Of a stretch of 64,000 nucleotides of DNA, positions 8,216 through 17,525 are shown one piece after another (positions within the stretch are counted from its first letter, which is position 1; the number at the start of each line of letters is the position of its first letter). Under the pieces are notes generated by a model, which worked only from the letters and a program-made list of their open reading frames with translations, was not told the origin of the DNA and ran no database searches. This DNA is from CAYXTW01 sp964452645. Lineage in GTDB: Bacteria; Zixibacteria; MSB-5A5; GN15; PGXB01. Location of the stretch: NCBI GenBank assembly GCA_964452645.1, contig CAYVMO010000002.1, forward strand, positions 1 through 64,000, given 5' to 3'. Made by a program: the position numbers and the translations under genes.

Positions 8216-8233
8216 TTGTAGTTTTTATGTCAA
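8206..8233 (-). promoter_or_regulatory. Candidate promoter of the ECF sigma operon
   Basis: On the minus strand: TTGACA at 8233-8228, 16-base spacer, TAATCT at 8211-8206. The 16-base spacing matches other promoters in this window. The start site would be near 8199, about 80 bases before the sigma start codon. No ECF-type GGAAC/GTC pair was recognised here. Confidence 0.5.
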
Positions 8234-8264
8234 CCTATTTTAAGACAAGAGGTTGTCGAACGGA

Positions 8265-9674
8265 ATGAGCGTGACGGAAGATTACTCGAAATATAAGCAT
8301 AAGTCTTTGATAGTCAGTGGGCTGGGAACCTTCATGGGAACGCTTGATTCCTCGATTACCAATGTTTCGTTGCCGACTATCAGCCGTGATTTGCAGACGA
8401 CCATCGGATTGGTCGGATGGGTGATTCTGGCCTACGGGATAACACTTTTTTCGCTATTAATGATTTTTGGAGTGGTTTCGGAGAAGAAGGGTTATCAATT
8501 TTCTTATAAATACGGATTTTCGGCATTTATGATCGGTTCCATTCTCTCGGGATTATCACCCAATATATATTTTTTAATCGCTTCCCGCGTATTACAGGGA
8601 ATCGGGGCGGCGCTTCTGATAGCAGTCGGGCCGGCTCTGATTACACGCAGCTTTCCTGTATCGGAGCGGGGAAGAGGTTTAAGTATAATCGCGATGGTAG
8701 TTTCGGTCGGTCTTATGTTGGGACCGCCTCTGGGCGGTTTTATTATCGGATTGGCGGGATGGCGCTGGATATTTTTCGTCAATGTGCCGGTGTGTGTTTT
8801 CGGATTATATTTTACATATCGATATATCGGCGACTTCCCGATAACCGATCCGCATAAAAAGATAAGTATCGGCGGCGCCGTCAGTCTTTCGATAGGGCTT
8901 TTATTACTGATGGCGGCCTTGCTGCTGTACAGTCGTCAGGTTTCTGAAATGATTTTTTCGATCGGAGTGCTGCTTATTTCCTTGCTTGCTTTTGGTTTAT
9001 TCTTCTATTTCGAGAGCAAACCGGAAACGCGTTTAATCGGCCTCGGCATTTTTCGTAATCGAGTTTTCACTTTCTCGGGGTCAGCCATGCTGCTGGTTTT
9101 TATTTCTTCGATTTCGGTTACGGTCCTGATTCCATTCTATCTTGAGGAGATAAAAAATTTAAAGCCGCAACAGGTTGGTTTATTTTTGATGGTCATTCCG
9201 GTTAGTAGTTTCTTTATTGCGCCTCTGGCCGGGTATTTATCGGATAAAATACAGGCCGCGTTTATATCTTCATTCGGCGCTATGCTGATGGCGGCCGGGA
9301 TTTATCTGGTAAAAGGATTTCTTCCGAATACATCGCTGACGAGTATCGGGGTGGCGATATTAGTTGTCGGGATCGGGATGGCCTTCTTCGGGACACCTAA
9401 CACCTCCGCTATCATGGGATCGGTTAAAAAATATCAACTGGGCTCGGCCTCCGGAATATTGGCGACTATCCGAACGCTCGGAATTTCACTGGGGGTCGGA
9501 TTTTCGGTGGAGATTTTCGGCTTTTATCGGGATAGTTATTCCGGTAATACTCCGAGCGGCAATGAGGCATTTATATATGGCTTTCATTCAGTCTATCAGA
9601 TCATATTGTTTGTCATAATTCTGGCCGTAATCTTTAGTCTGATTCGCGGCAAAAACCTGAATAAGGCCGTGTAG
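8265..9674 (+). CDS. MFS transporter, DHA2 (EmrB/QacA) drug-efflux family
   Basis: A 469-residue protein with about 14 hydrophobic segments. The N-terminal signature LGTFMGTLDSSITNVSLPTI (motif D1) and the antiporter motif C (VGLMLGPPLGGFIIGLAGWR) place it in the 14-helix DHA2 family of proton-coupled exporters. Substrate unknown. The frame opens at TTG 8253; ATG 8265 is preferred because the TTG sits directly on the AGAGG. The gene is divergent from the ECF sigma unit with interlocked promoters, suggesting opposing control. No membrane-fusion partner (EmrA) is nearby. Confidence 0.88.
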   Translation: MSVTEDYSKYKHKSLIVSGLGTFMGTLDSSITNVSLPTISRDLQTTIGLVGWVILAYGITLFSLLMIFGVVSEKKGYQFSYKYGFSAFMIGSILSGLSPNIYFLIASRVLQGIGAALLIAVGPALITRSFPVSERGRGLSIIAMVVSVGLMLGPPLGGFIIGLAGWRWIFFVNVPVCVFGLYFTYRYIGDFPITDPHKKISIGGAVSLSIGLLLLMAALLLYSRQVSEMIFSIGVLLISLLAFGLFFYFESKPETRLIGLGIFRNRVFTFSGSAMLLVFISSISVTVLIPFYLEEIKNLKPQQVGLFLMVIPVSSFFIAPLAGYLSDKIQAAFISSFGAMLMAAGIYLVKGFLPNTSLTSIGVAILVVGIGMAFFGTPNTSAIMGSVKKYQLGSASGILATIRTLGISLGVGFSVEIFGFYRDSYSGNTPSGNEAFIYGFHSVYQIILFVIILAVIFSLIRGKNLNKAV

Positions 9675-9687
9675 CGGTTTAAAACAG

Positions 9688-9715
9688 TTGACAAAGGCTT
9701 TTTTCATACTATCTT
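9688..9715 (+). promoter_or_regulatory. Promoter of the yicC-gmk-rpoZ-topA run
   Basis: TTGACA at 9688-9693, 16-base spacer, TATCTT at 9710-9715. It starts 13 bases after the MFS stop, and the predicted start site is about 28 bases before the yicC ATG. Confidence 0.6.
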
Positions 9716-9749
9716 GCGAAGCTGATTTAATTCAAGCCGGGTAAATAAA

Positions 9750-10625
9750 ATGAATTCGATGACCGGATTCGGGAAAGCGGACCTTAGAAAAGATAAGCTG
9801 GCGGTGTCGGTTGCGATTACATCGGTTAACGGTCGCTTTCTGGAATTCACATTGCGGCTGCCCAAACAATTGGCTTTTATGGAACCGAAATTTAAAGAGC
9901 TGATTGCCTCCAACATCAACCGGGGCAAAATTACGCTGACGTTAAATTATGAAGATTACGGCACGGGTGTTGATAAGTTGGTTATCAATGAAAAGATGGC
10001 TGATGAATTTTACCGCCAGCTCAAATATCTGAAAAAGAAATACAAGCTCGAAGGTGCGATTGATATAGACCATTTTATGGGCTTTCCCGAATTATTCAGG
10101 CTTGAAAAAGTCGACGAATTGGAGCAAAGGATTTGGCCGGCCGTGAAAAAGGCGGTCAAAATGGCGCTTAATGACCTGATTGCCATGCGCCAAAGGGAGG
10201 GCGAAAACCTGAAAAAAGACCTGGATTCAAGGTTAAAGCATTTGGCGGCCAAGATTCGGGAAGTTGAAGGACAAGCGGCCCATAACATCCCGATATATCG
10301 CGAAAAACTCACCAAAAAAATCGCCGAGGTGATGGGCGATAAATCACTCGATGGGTTGAGACTTGAAGAGGAAGTGGCTTATCTGGCCGAAAGGTCGGAT
10401 ATTACCGAAGAATGTATCAGATTCGAAAGCCATTTGAAGCAATTCGAAGGTGATATAAAAAAACGTGGTCCGGTCGGTAAAAGGCTGAATTTTATTCTCC
10501 AGGAATTGAATCGTGAAACAAACACCATCGGCGCTAAGGCCAGTAATACCAAGGTTGCCCGGCTGGTTCTATTGCTTAAAGAGGAAATCGAGAAGATCCG
10601 CGAGCAGGTTCAAAATATCGAATAG
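9750..10625 (+). CDS. yicC: YicC-family endoribonuclease
   Basis: A 291-residue protein beginning MNSMTGFGKA and ending with LNRETNTIGAKASN, both hallmarks of YicC proteins. E. coli YicC is a Mn-dependent endoribonuclease implicated in small-RNA turnover. It heads the conserved run yicC-gmk-rpoZ, seen in many phyla, with only six bases to gmk. Length is normal. Confidence 0.93.
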   Translation: MNSMTGFGKADLRKDKLAVSVAITSVNGRFLEFTLRLPKQLAFMEPKFKELIASNINRGKITLTLNYEDYGTGVDKLVINEKMADEFYRQLKYLKKKYKLEGAIDIDHFMGFPELFRLEKVDELEQRIWPAVKKAVKMALNDLIAMRQREGENLKKDLDSRLKHLAAKIREVEGQAAHNIPIYREKLTKKIAEVMGDKSLDGLRLEEEVAYLAERSDITEECIRFESHLKQFEGDIKKRGPVGKRLNFILQELNRETNTIGAKASNTKVARLVLLLKEEIEKIREQVQNIE

Positions 10626-10631
10626 TCTACA

Positions 10632-11249
10632 ATGCCCGGTAAAAAGATAAAAGGTAAAATCATCATAATTTCATCTCCGTCGGGTGGCGGCAAGACGTCG
10701 ATTTGCAGGGGCTTACTTCGGCGAAACAAGGATTGGCGTTTCTCGGTATCGGCGACTACGCGTCCGAAAAGAAAAAACGAACGCCACGGCCGCGAGTATC
10801 TTTTCATGGACTACGCGGAATTTAAAAAATATGCCGGCAAGGGATATTTTGCCGAATGGTGTCAGGTGCACAGGTATTATTACGGGACGCCGCGTAAGCA
10901 ACTTGAAGATACGATTTATAAAGGTGGCATTATTTTACTGGATGTTGATGTAAAAGGAGCGGCCAAGTTGAAAAAGGCATATCGCGAGGCGGCCACGGTG
11001 TTTATCTTGCCGCCCAGCAAGACGGAGCTAAGAAAGCGCCTAAAGCGGAGGGGAACCGAGGACGATAAGCATTTTAAGATACGGCAGAAAAGAGCCTTAA
11101 GCGAAATGAAGCTTTACAGGGAATTTGAGTACACCATAGTTAATAAAAATCTTAATACTGCCGTTGGAGAGGTGGAGATGATAATAAAGACGCTCCACTG
11201 CTGCAAAAACAACCTTGATTTGGAACAAATCAACCGTATTGTCGGTTAA
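10632..11249 (+). CDS. gmk: Guanylate kinase
   Basis: A 205-residue kinase making GDP from GMP with ATP. P-loop SSPSGGGKTSICRGLL near residues 15-30, GMP-binding region FSVSATTRPKRKNERHGREY, and LLDVDVKGAAKLKK. The Lys-rich N-terminus (MPGKKIKGKIIII) is usual. It lies between yicC and rpoZ. The Shine-Dalgarno must lie inside the end of yicC, suggesting coupling. Confidence 0.96.
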   Translation: MPGKKIKGKIIIISSPSGGGKTSICRGLLRRNKDWRFSVSATTRPKRKNERHGREYLFMDYAEFKKYAGKGYFAEWCQVHRYYYGTPRKQLEDTIYKGGIILLDVDVKGAAKLKKAYREAATVFILPPSKTELRKRLKRRGTEDDKHFKIRQKRALSEMKLYREFEYTIVNKNLNTAVGEVEMIIKTLHCCKNNLDLEQINRIVG

Positions 11250-11274
11250 TCCATAGGAATTCATTGGAGGCATT

Positions 11275-11505
11275 ATGACAAAGATCTCATTGGAGGAATT
11301 GGATAAGTTGACCATAAACAGATATGAAGCGGTTCTTATCGCCGCCCAGCGGGCCCGCCAGGTTAACGCGATGCGTTTGGCCCAACTGGAGAGAATGGCT
11401 GAGGAAGACGTAACAATCGACGCCCGGAAAGTGACATCAATTGCGCTCCAGGATGTGGCGTCCGGTAAAGTGAAATTTCGCCGCATCGAGGAAGAAGAAA
11501 AATAA
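11275..11505 (+). CDS. rpoZ: RNA polymerase omega subunit
   Basis: A 76-residue protein with the omega core NRYEAVLIAAQRARQVN and the later ALQDVASGKVKF. Omega assists beta' folding and assembly. A good GGAGG stands about seven bases before ATG 11275. The position after gmk is the classical one. The coaBC gene that often follows is absent; topA comes next. Confidence 0.94.
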   Translation: MTKISLEELDKLTINRYEAVLIAAQRARQVNAMRLAQLERMAEEDVTIDARKVTSIALQDVASGKVKFRRIEEEEK

Positions 11506-11518
11506 CCGGAATTTTTAA

Positions 11519-13762
11519 ATGGCCAAAAACCTTTTGATAGTAGAGTCACCCGCCAAGTCGAAGACTCTCAAAAAATTCCTTGGTCGGGATTTTGAGATTC
11601 AGGCGACGATTGGGCACATCCGCGATTTGCCCAAATCGAAACTGGGTGTTGATACCGACAACGGATTTAATGTACAATATGAGGTTATCAGTGGTAAGGC
11701 CAAAGTAATCAAGAAGTTAAAAGAATCGGCAAAAAAATCAAACATCGTTTATCTGGCGCCCGATCCGGATCGAGAAGGCGAGGCGATTGCCTGGCACGTG
11801 GCGCAGGAACTCAAAGGGGTCAAAAAAATCACGCGGATTACATTTAATGAAATTACCAAATCGGCTGTTTTAGGCGCTTTGGAAAATACGCGTGATATTG
11901 ATGAAAATCTGTTTAATGCCCAGCAGGCGAGGCGGGTTCTGGATCGATTGGTCGGTTATAAAGTATCGCCATTTTTATGGAAAACGGTGACCTATGGTCT
12001 GTCGGCGGGGAGGGTTCAGTCGGTTGCTTTAAGGATTATCTGCGAGCGTGAAGCTGAGATTGAAGCCTTCAAAATTGAAGAGTACTGGGAAATCAGGGCG
12101 CTGCTGGCTGATAACAAAAAAGCGCAGATTCTTTCGAAATTGGTCAAGATCGATGGCGAGAAGCCGGAAATAAAATCCGAGGCAGATTCCAATAAAATCT
12201 GTGAAGATTTAAAAAAGGCCAGCTTTATCGTCGATTCGGTAAAGGAGGCGGAGAAAAAAAGAAAGCCGTCACCCCCGTTTATTACCAGTACGCTTCAACA
12301 GGATGCGGCGCGTGTATTCCGTTTTTCGCCGAAAAGAACGATGATGATCGCCCAGCAACTTTATGAGGGTGTGGAGCTTGGTGATGAAGGTCCGACCGGA
12401 TTGATTACGTATATGCGCACTGATTCGACACGCATAGCCGAATCGGCCTTAAAGGCGGTTCGTGAATATATCGGCAAAAATTTCGGTGACGAGTACCTTC
12501 CCAAGACGGCAGTCAGATATCAAGCGAGGAAGAGAAGCCAGGATGCTCACGAAGCGATTCGCCCGACCTATCTGGATCACCCGCCGGAGAAGATTAAGAA
12601 ATTTCTGACCAAGGACCAGGTGAAGTTATATTCACTAATATGGAATCGTTTTATTGGCAGTCAGATGCAGCCGGCGGTGTATGATACAACTTCTGTGGAT
12701 ATCAGCGCCGGTCGTTATTTATTCCACTCGCATTCACAGTCATTGAAATTCGACGGTTTCCTAAAAGTATATCAGGAATCCAAAGAAAATGGATATAATG
12801 GAAGTAATGGAGAGAACGGCCTGGTTGACTTTATCCCCGATTTGAAAGCAGGCGATAGCCTTTCCCTGATCGAATTAACACCGTCACAACATTTCACAAA
12901 ACCACCGGCCCGATTCACGCAGGCATCATTAGTGAAAACGCTGGAGGCGGAAGGCATCGGACGACCGTCAACATATGCGACTATAATCTCAACCCTGCTC
13001 GATCGCAAATATGCCGATTTGAAAGAGCGCTCTTTGTATCCCACCGAGCTTGGCCGGACCGTCAGCAAAATATTAAGTGAATATTTTCCTGCAATATTCA
13101 GTGTTCGTTTCACGGCTGATATGGAAAATGATCTTGATCAGATTGAAACCGGAAAGAGTAATTGGGTCGACGTTGTCAGGCAGTTTTATGTGCCATTCGA
13201 TGAGAGTCTGGAAATTCTGTCATCCAAAGAAAAAGAGATTAAGGAATCCCTAACCGAAGCAACCGATGAAAAGTGCGAGAACTGCGGTTCACCGATGGTA
13301 ATTAAGTGGGGGAGAAACGGACGTTTTCTGGCCTGCTCGGCCTATCCCGAATGCCGGACGACAAAACCGATCGGAGGCGAAGAAGAGGCGCTGGAAACCG
13401 ATGAGAAATGTGAAAAGTGCGGGTCGCCAATGGTTATAAAAACCGGTCGCTTCGGCAGATTTTTGGCCTGCTCGGCATATCCCGGCTGCAAAAACACGAA
13501 ACCGGTCCCGACCGGTGTCAAGTGCCCCAAAGAAGGCTGTGACGGCAATGTGGTGGAAAAACGATCCCGCAAAGGGAAAGTATTTTACGGCTGCACGAAG
13601 TACCCGAGCTGCGATTTCGTCAGTTGGTATAAGCCGGTTGATAAAGTTTGCCCTAATTGCTCGGCCAACTATTTGGTCGAAAAGTTCTCGCAGAAAAAGG
13701 GATCGTATCTGGCATGTATCACTTGCCGGCACAAAATCTATCTCGAAGAACAACCGGCGTAA
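11519..13762 (+). CDS. topA: DNA topoisomerase I (type IA)
   Basis: A 747-residue relaxase. Toprim motif LAPDPDREGEAIAWHVAQ, active-site Tyr298 in ITYMRTDSTRIAE, and SQDAHEAIRPT. The C-terminus carries four Topo_C zinc ribbons: two near-duplicate copies (CENCGSPMVIK...CSAYPEC and CEKCGSPMVIK...CSAYPGC), one CPKEGCDGN...CTKYPSC and one CPNCSAN...CITC. The repeated ribbons suggest tandem duplication in this lineage. It lies 13 bases after rpoZ and ahead of xerC, an order shared with Bacillus (topA-trmFO-xerC/codV-hslVU) except that trmFO is missing. Confidence 0.97.
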   Translation: MAKNLLIVESPAKSKTLKKFLGRDFEIQATIGHIRDLPKSKLGVDTDNGFNVQYEVISGKAKVIKKLKESAKKSNIVYLAPDPDREGEAIAWHVAQELKGVKKITRITFNEITKSAVLGALENTRDIDENLFNAQQARRVLDRLVGYKVSPFLWKTVTYGLSAGRVQSVALRIICEREAEIEAFKIEEYWEIRALLADNKKAQILSKLVKIDGEKPEIKSEADSNKICEDLKKASFIVDSVKEAEKKRKPSPPFITSTLQQDAARVFRFSPKRTMMIAQQLYEGVELGDEGPTGLITYMRTDSTRIAESALKAVREYIGKNFGDEYLPKTAVRYQARKRSQDAHEAIRPTYLDHPPEKIKKFLTKDQVKLYSLIWNRFIGSQMQPAVYDTTSVDISAGRYLFHSHSQSLKFDGFLKVYQESKENGYNGSNGENGLVDFIPDLKAGDSLSLIELTPSQHFTKPPARFTQASLVKTLEAEGIGRPSTYATIISTLLDRKYADLKERSLYPTELGRTVSKILSEYFPAIFSVRFTADMENDLDQIETGKSNWVDVVRQFYVPFDESLEILSSKEKEIKESLTEATDEKCENCGSPMVIKWGRNGRFLACSAYPECRTTKPIGGEEEALETDEKCEKCGSPMVIKTGRFGRFLACSAYPGCKNTKPVPTGVKCPKEGCDGNVVEKRSRKGKVFYGCTKYPSCDFVSWYKPVDKVCPNCSANYLVEKFSQKKGSYLACITCRHKIYLEEQPA

Positions 13763-13833
13763 ATCGTTTTGTTATATAAAAGACATTTCCAGAATTGAAT
13801 TGACCTCGATTATTTTATAGGCTATTATCCGGT

Positions 13834-14724
13834 ATGCTTAAAGAAGCGCTCGGAAAATATTTACAATTTCTTTCGGAAAAAAGACAACTTTCCCCCGGGA
13901 CGATTGATACCTACCGAATCAGCCTGACGCCCTGGGTAAATTTCATGGAAAAAGAGTATGAAAACACGCTCCCGGCTTCGAAAACAAATGCTATTTTACT
14001 ACGGCAGTATCTCTCCAAGAGGAGGCGGGAATCGGTTTCGATAAGAACTCTGGCCGGGTTTATCTCGACCCTGTCCGGTTTTCAGCAGTTTCTGGCATCG
14101 GAAAAGAGATATGCGAAATATTTGTGTAAACTCAGCCGGCTAAAATATTCCGAAAAAATCCCGGGATTTCTGTCCCAGAAAGAGGCTGATGAGCTGTTTG
14201 ACCTTCTGGAAAAAGACGGTTATCCGGCCTGGCGCGATTATCTGATGGTATTATTGTTTTATCTGACCGGGATCAGGCGGGCAGAGATGGCCCGATTAAA
14301 GGTGCCGGATATTGATTTTAAAAAGTGTATTATGTCGGTCATCGGCAAGGGGAATAAACAGCGGCTGGTGCCGTTTGGCGATACGATTCTGGATGAGATG
14401 CAATATTATATGAGTTTAAGAGACAGCTTTTCCGATAGCACAAAGGTCGACCGCGGGTTCATGTTTCTGAATTATCGCGGTAAACCGCTGACAGTTCGTT
14501 CGATCGATAGGATTGTGAAGAAATATTGCTCGCGCTTGGGACGGACGGTCACGCCGCATATGCTCCGGCACAGTTTCGCGACGCACATGCTCGAGAACGG
14601 AGCCGATATTTTTGCCATAAAAGAAATGCTCGGTCACAGTTCGCTGGCGACGACGCAGAAGTATACTCATATCACGACCGAGCGATTAAAATCGGAATAC
14701 AAAAAGGCTCATCCGAGGGCTTGA
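13834..14724 (+). CDS. xerC: Tyrosine recombinase XerC/XerD family
   Basis: A 296-residue recombinase with an N-terminal SAM-like core-binding domain (LGKYLQFLSEKRQLSPGTID) and the catalytic set: Arg in LTGIRRAEMARL, Lys in VIGKGNKQRLVPFG, His and Arg in HMLRHSFATHML, His in LGHSSLATTQKYTH and its Tyr nucleophile. This is the size and arrangement of chromosomal dimer-resolution enzymes acting at dif. The position between topA and hslV supports a housekeeping XerC rather than a phage integrase. No dif-like site was identified in the window. Confidence 0.9.
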   Translation: MLKEALGKYLQFLSEKRQLSPGTIDTYRISLTPWVNFMEKEYENTLPASKTNAILLRQYLSKRRRESVSIRTLAGFISTLSGFQQFLASEKRYAKYLCKLSRLKYSEKIPGFLSQKEADELFDLLEKDGYPAWRDYLMVLLFYLTGIRRAEMARLKVPDIDFKKCIMSVIGKGNKQRLVPFGDTILDEMQYYMSLRDSFSDSTKVDRGFMFLNYRGKPLTVRSIDRIVKKYCSRLGRTVTPHMLRHSFATHMLENGADIFAIKEMLGHSSLATTQKYTHITTERLKSEYKKAHPRA

Positions 14725-14738
14725 TGGAGGGTACCTGA

Positions 14739-15275
14739 ATGAAAATACATTCGACAACAATACTCAGTTTAAGATATAAGGGCGTCGTAGCTATTGGCGG
14801 CGACGGCCAGGTGACTTTCAACGATACTGTCATGAAAGCGAAGGCGAATAAGATTCGAAAATTGCATGAAGACAGGATACTGGCCGGTTTTGCCGGATCG
14901 GCGGCTGATGCTCTGGCACTGTTTGAGAGATTCGAGTCGAAAATCGAGGAGTTTTCTGGTAATCTCCCGCGCGCGGCGGTGGAACTGGCCAAGGACTGGC
15001 GGACCGATAAGTACTTACAGAAACTGGAAGCATTATTGGCCGTAGCGGACAGGAAACATTCATTATTAATTGCCGGAAGCGGCGAGGTGGTCGAGCCGGA
15101 TGATGGTATTCTTGCGATCGGTTCCGGCGGACCGTACGCTCTTGCGGCGGCGCGAGCCTTGCTGTCGACAAAACCGAAAATGAACGCCGAGGAGATAGTC
15201 AGAGAAGCGATGAAAATCGCGGCTGAAATTTGTGTTTACACCAACGAAAATATAATCGTGGATTCAATAAAATGA
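14739..15275 (+). CDS. hslV: ATP-dependent protease subunit HslV (ClpQ)
   Basis: A 178-residue proteasome-like peptidase. The N-terminus MKIHSTTILSLRYKG gives a short propeptide before the catalytic Thr (first Thr of the TT pair). Other marks are GGDGQVTFNDTVMK, ILAGFAGSAADALALFERFE and GILAIGSGGPYALAAARAL. GGAGG stands eight bases before the ATG and 14 bases after xerC. It forms the two-ring protease with HslU, whose start codon overlaps its stop (ATGA). Confidence 0.96.
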   Translation: MKIHSTTILSLRYKGVVAIGGDGQVTFNDTVMKAKANKIRKLHEDRILAGFAGSAADALALFERFESKIEEFSGNLPRAAVELAKDWRTDKYLQKLEALLAVADRKHSLLIAGSGEVVEPDDGILAIGSGGPYALAAARALLSTKPKMNAEEIVREAMKIAAEICVYTNENIIVDSIK

Positions 15276-16642
15276 TTAACGAACTGCATAAGACACCCAA
15301 AGAGATAGTTGCGTATCTTGATAAGTACATAATCGGGCAGGACAGCGCCAAGAAATCGGTGGCGATTGCTCTGCGTAACCGGTGGCGGCGCCAGGCGGCG
15401 CCCGAATCGATACGGCGCGAGATTCAGCCCAATAACATATTGATGATAGGTCCGACCGGAGTCGGCAAGACTGAAATTGCACGTCGTCTGGCGGAGATGG
15501 CCGGTGCGCCCTTTTTAAAAGTCGAGGCTTCCAAGTTTACCGAAGTTGGTTATGTCGGCCGGGACGTGGAATCGATGATTCGTGATCTGGTTGATTTGGC
15601 GGTCAATATGGTCAAGCAGGAAAAAGCGGAAAGAGTTGCCGAAAAAGCAAGGCAAAATACTGACGAGCGACTGCTGGATCTACTTCTGCCGCCGCCAAAA
15701 CCGACGCCGAAGCCGCCGATGGCACCGGGAACAATTGAACTTGCCGCCCTGCAGGAAAAGCAGGACACACGGACACGCGAGAAATTAAGAGAAAAGCTAC
15801 TGGCGGGCAAGCTCGATGAACGCATCGTCGAAATGGAAACACCGCAGGACAGATTTCCCGTGGTCGAGATTTTTTCTCCGATGGGAATGGAAGAGCTGGG
15901 GATAAATTTTCAGGAGATGTTTTCCGGATTGATGCCCAAGCAAACCAAACGGAGAAAAGTCACGATCAGTGAGGCGCGAAAAATTCTATATTCGGAGGAA
16001 ATTTCTAAATTGGTCAATATGGACGATGTCATCACCGATGCTCTGGAGCGGGCACAGGAGTCGGGAATTGTTTTTGTCGATGAGATCGACAAAATCGCAG
16101 GGACGAAATCAAAAGTGGGGCCGGATGTTTCCCGTGAGGGTGTGCAGAGGGATATTCTGCCCATCGTCGAAGGTTCGGCGGTGATGACAAAATACGGGAT
16201 GGTGACGACCGATCATATTTTATTTATCGCGGCCGGGGCGTTTCATTCATCGAAACCGTCGGATCTAGTACCGGAACTTCAGGGTCGTTTTCCGATACGG
16301 GTGGAACTGGAGTCTTTGACCGCCGAAGATTTTGTACGTATATTGGTAGAACCGGAGAATGCGCTTGTCAAGCAGTACACTGCTTTAATGGCCTCGGAGG
16401 AGGTCAAGCTGATTTTCGACAAATCGGCCACGAAAAGGATTGCCGAGATTGCCGAGCAGGTAAATAAAAACACCGAGAATATCGGCGCGCGGCGCTTGCA
16501 TACAATAATGACGACACTTCTGGAAGATATCATGTTCGAAGCGCCCAACAAAAAGAAAAATATCAAAATCACATCGACGGTGGTCGATAATAAGCTCTCG
16601 GAGATAATCCAGGACGAAGATTTAAGTCGGTATATATTATAA
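15272..16642 (+). CDS. hslU: HslU ATPase (ClpY), unfoldase of HslUV
   Basis: A 456-residue AAA+ protein. Walker A IGPTGVGKTEIARRLAEMAG, Walker B GIVFVDEIDKIAG, a pore-loop region near the AGAPFLKVEASKFTEVGYVG stretch, a family-specific I domain (LLDLLLPPPKPTPKPPM) and sensor 2 GARRLHTIMTTLLED. The frame is open from 15230, but ATG 15272 gives the normal N-terminus MINELHKTPKEIVAYLDKYI and makes the four-base ATGA overlap with hslV. It is the last gene of the yicC-hslU run. Confidence 0.97.
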   Translation: MINELHKTPKEIVAYLDKYIIGQDSAKKSVAIALRNRWRRQAAPESIRREIQPNNILMIGPTGVGKTEIARRLAEMAGAPFLKVEASKFTEVGYVGRDVESMIRDLVDLAVNMVKQEKAERVAEKARQNTDERLLDLLLPPPKPTPKPPMAPGTIELAALQEKQDTRTREKLREKLLAGKLDERIVEMETPQDRFPVVEIFSPMGMEELGINFQEMFSGLMPKQTKRRKVTISEARKILYSEEISKLVNMDDVITDALERAQESGIVFVDEIDKIAGTKSKVGPDVSREGVQRDILPIVEGSAVMTKYGMVTTDHILFIAAGAFHSSKPSDLVPELQGRFPIRVELESLTAEDFVRILVEPENALVKQYTALMASEEVKLIFDKSATKRIAEIAEQVNKNTENIGARRLHTIMTTLLEDIMFEAPNKKKNIKITSTVVDNKLSEIIQDEDLSRYIL

Positions 16643-16743
16643 CTTATTGACGAGTAGTTCGAATCTCCCTGAGATATTGCCTCTATGATATTTGACCTGA
16701 TATCGATCGCTATAGACAGATATATTGTCCCGTATAAAATAAA

Positions 16744-17418
16744 ATGGGTGACGATCATACGAAAGAAAATCCCGGAGCAGAAGAGCTGGAAGAGGACGAA
16801 AAAGAAGAACTCGAGGGCGAGGGATTTGGTGAAATAATTAAGTTCACCATCCCCGGCTTTTTATTGGCGATCACGGTCGGGGCGCTGTTTGATTATTTCG
16901 GATTGCAAACCAGCGCGGTCGGGCAGTGGATTGTCAGGACGCTCTCGGGCGAGGGCGAGTCCATCTTTGAGGGAATATATTCCATTAAAAAGCGGCTTTC
17001 GCGTGCGGCCGGGACAATGGCGCAGGCGTACGGCTGGGGGAAATTCGCCGGGATGCTGCTGCCGTGGATTGTGGACTGGGGGAGTCGTCTATTGGGTGTT
17101 GATGTTTACGGCGTCAAAAGTTTTTATATCCCGTATTTCTATGCCTTAAGCGATCAGATGGGGGCGAATATTTCCGGGGCGATTTATCTTCGTCGCAAAG
17201 AAGGTTCGTGGTCGGCGGCGTTCAGAAGATATTTTCGCCATCCGGTGATGATAACCAGTTTATTGATTATTTTGATAGTGCCGGTCGGATTGTTAATGGT
17301 CCGTCTTTTCGGTTTTGTACCGTCAAATCAGAAATACACGGCGCTGGAAACAATCGCGGCCAATCTCTGCTGGCTGCCCCCGGTGGTGGGGTGGTTGCGG
17401 GAGAAGATGCGGCGATAG
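16744..17418 (+). CDS. Conserved-looking membrane protein of unknown function
   Basis: A 224-residue protein with an acidic N-terminus (EELEEDEKEELEGEG), a hydrophobic segment at about 36-58 (FTIPGFLLAITVGALFDYFG), a middle amphipathic part (KFAGMLLPWIVDWGSRLLGV) and a strong segment near 173-190 (VMITSLLIILIVPVGLLMV). It ends with a basic tail (WLREKMRR). I do not recognise the family. It lies 101 bases after hslU with no close neighbour on the same strand and converges on the cohesin-like lipoprotein gene. No Shine-Dalgarno is evident before ATG 16744. Confidence 0.6.
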   Translation: MGDDHTKENPGAEELEEDEKEELEGEGFGEIIKFTIPGFLLAITVGALFDYFGLQTSAVGQWIVRTLSGEGESIFEGIYSIKKRLSRAAGTMAQAYGWGKFAGMLLPWIVDWGSRLLGVDVYGVKSFYIPYFYALSDQMGANISGAIYLRRKEGSWSAAFRRYFRHPVMITSLLIILIVPVGLLMVRLFGFVPSNQKYTALETIAANLCWLPPVVGWLREKMRR

Positions 17419-17525
17419 TCTTAGATTATACAATTTCTGCGAAGAAATCACCGCCCGCCAATGGCGGAGTCGATGACCCTGCCATAAACTGCATTCATCC
17501 CGTGCGGTTGATGTGTTACCTGCCT

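Noticed and set aside
13834..14724. Integron or phage integrase
   Set aside because: Length, motifs and position between topA and hslV match XerC; no att-like repeats were seen.
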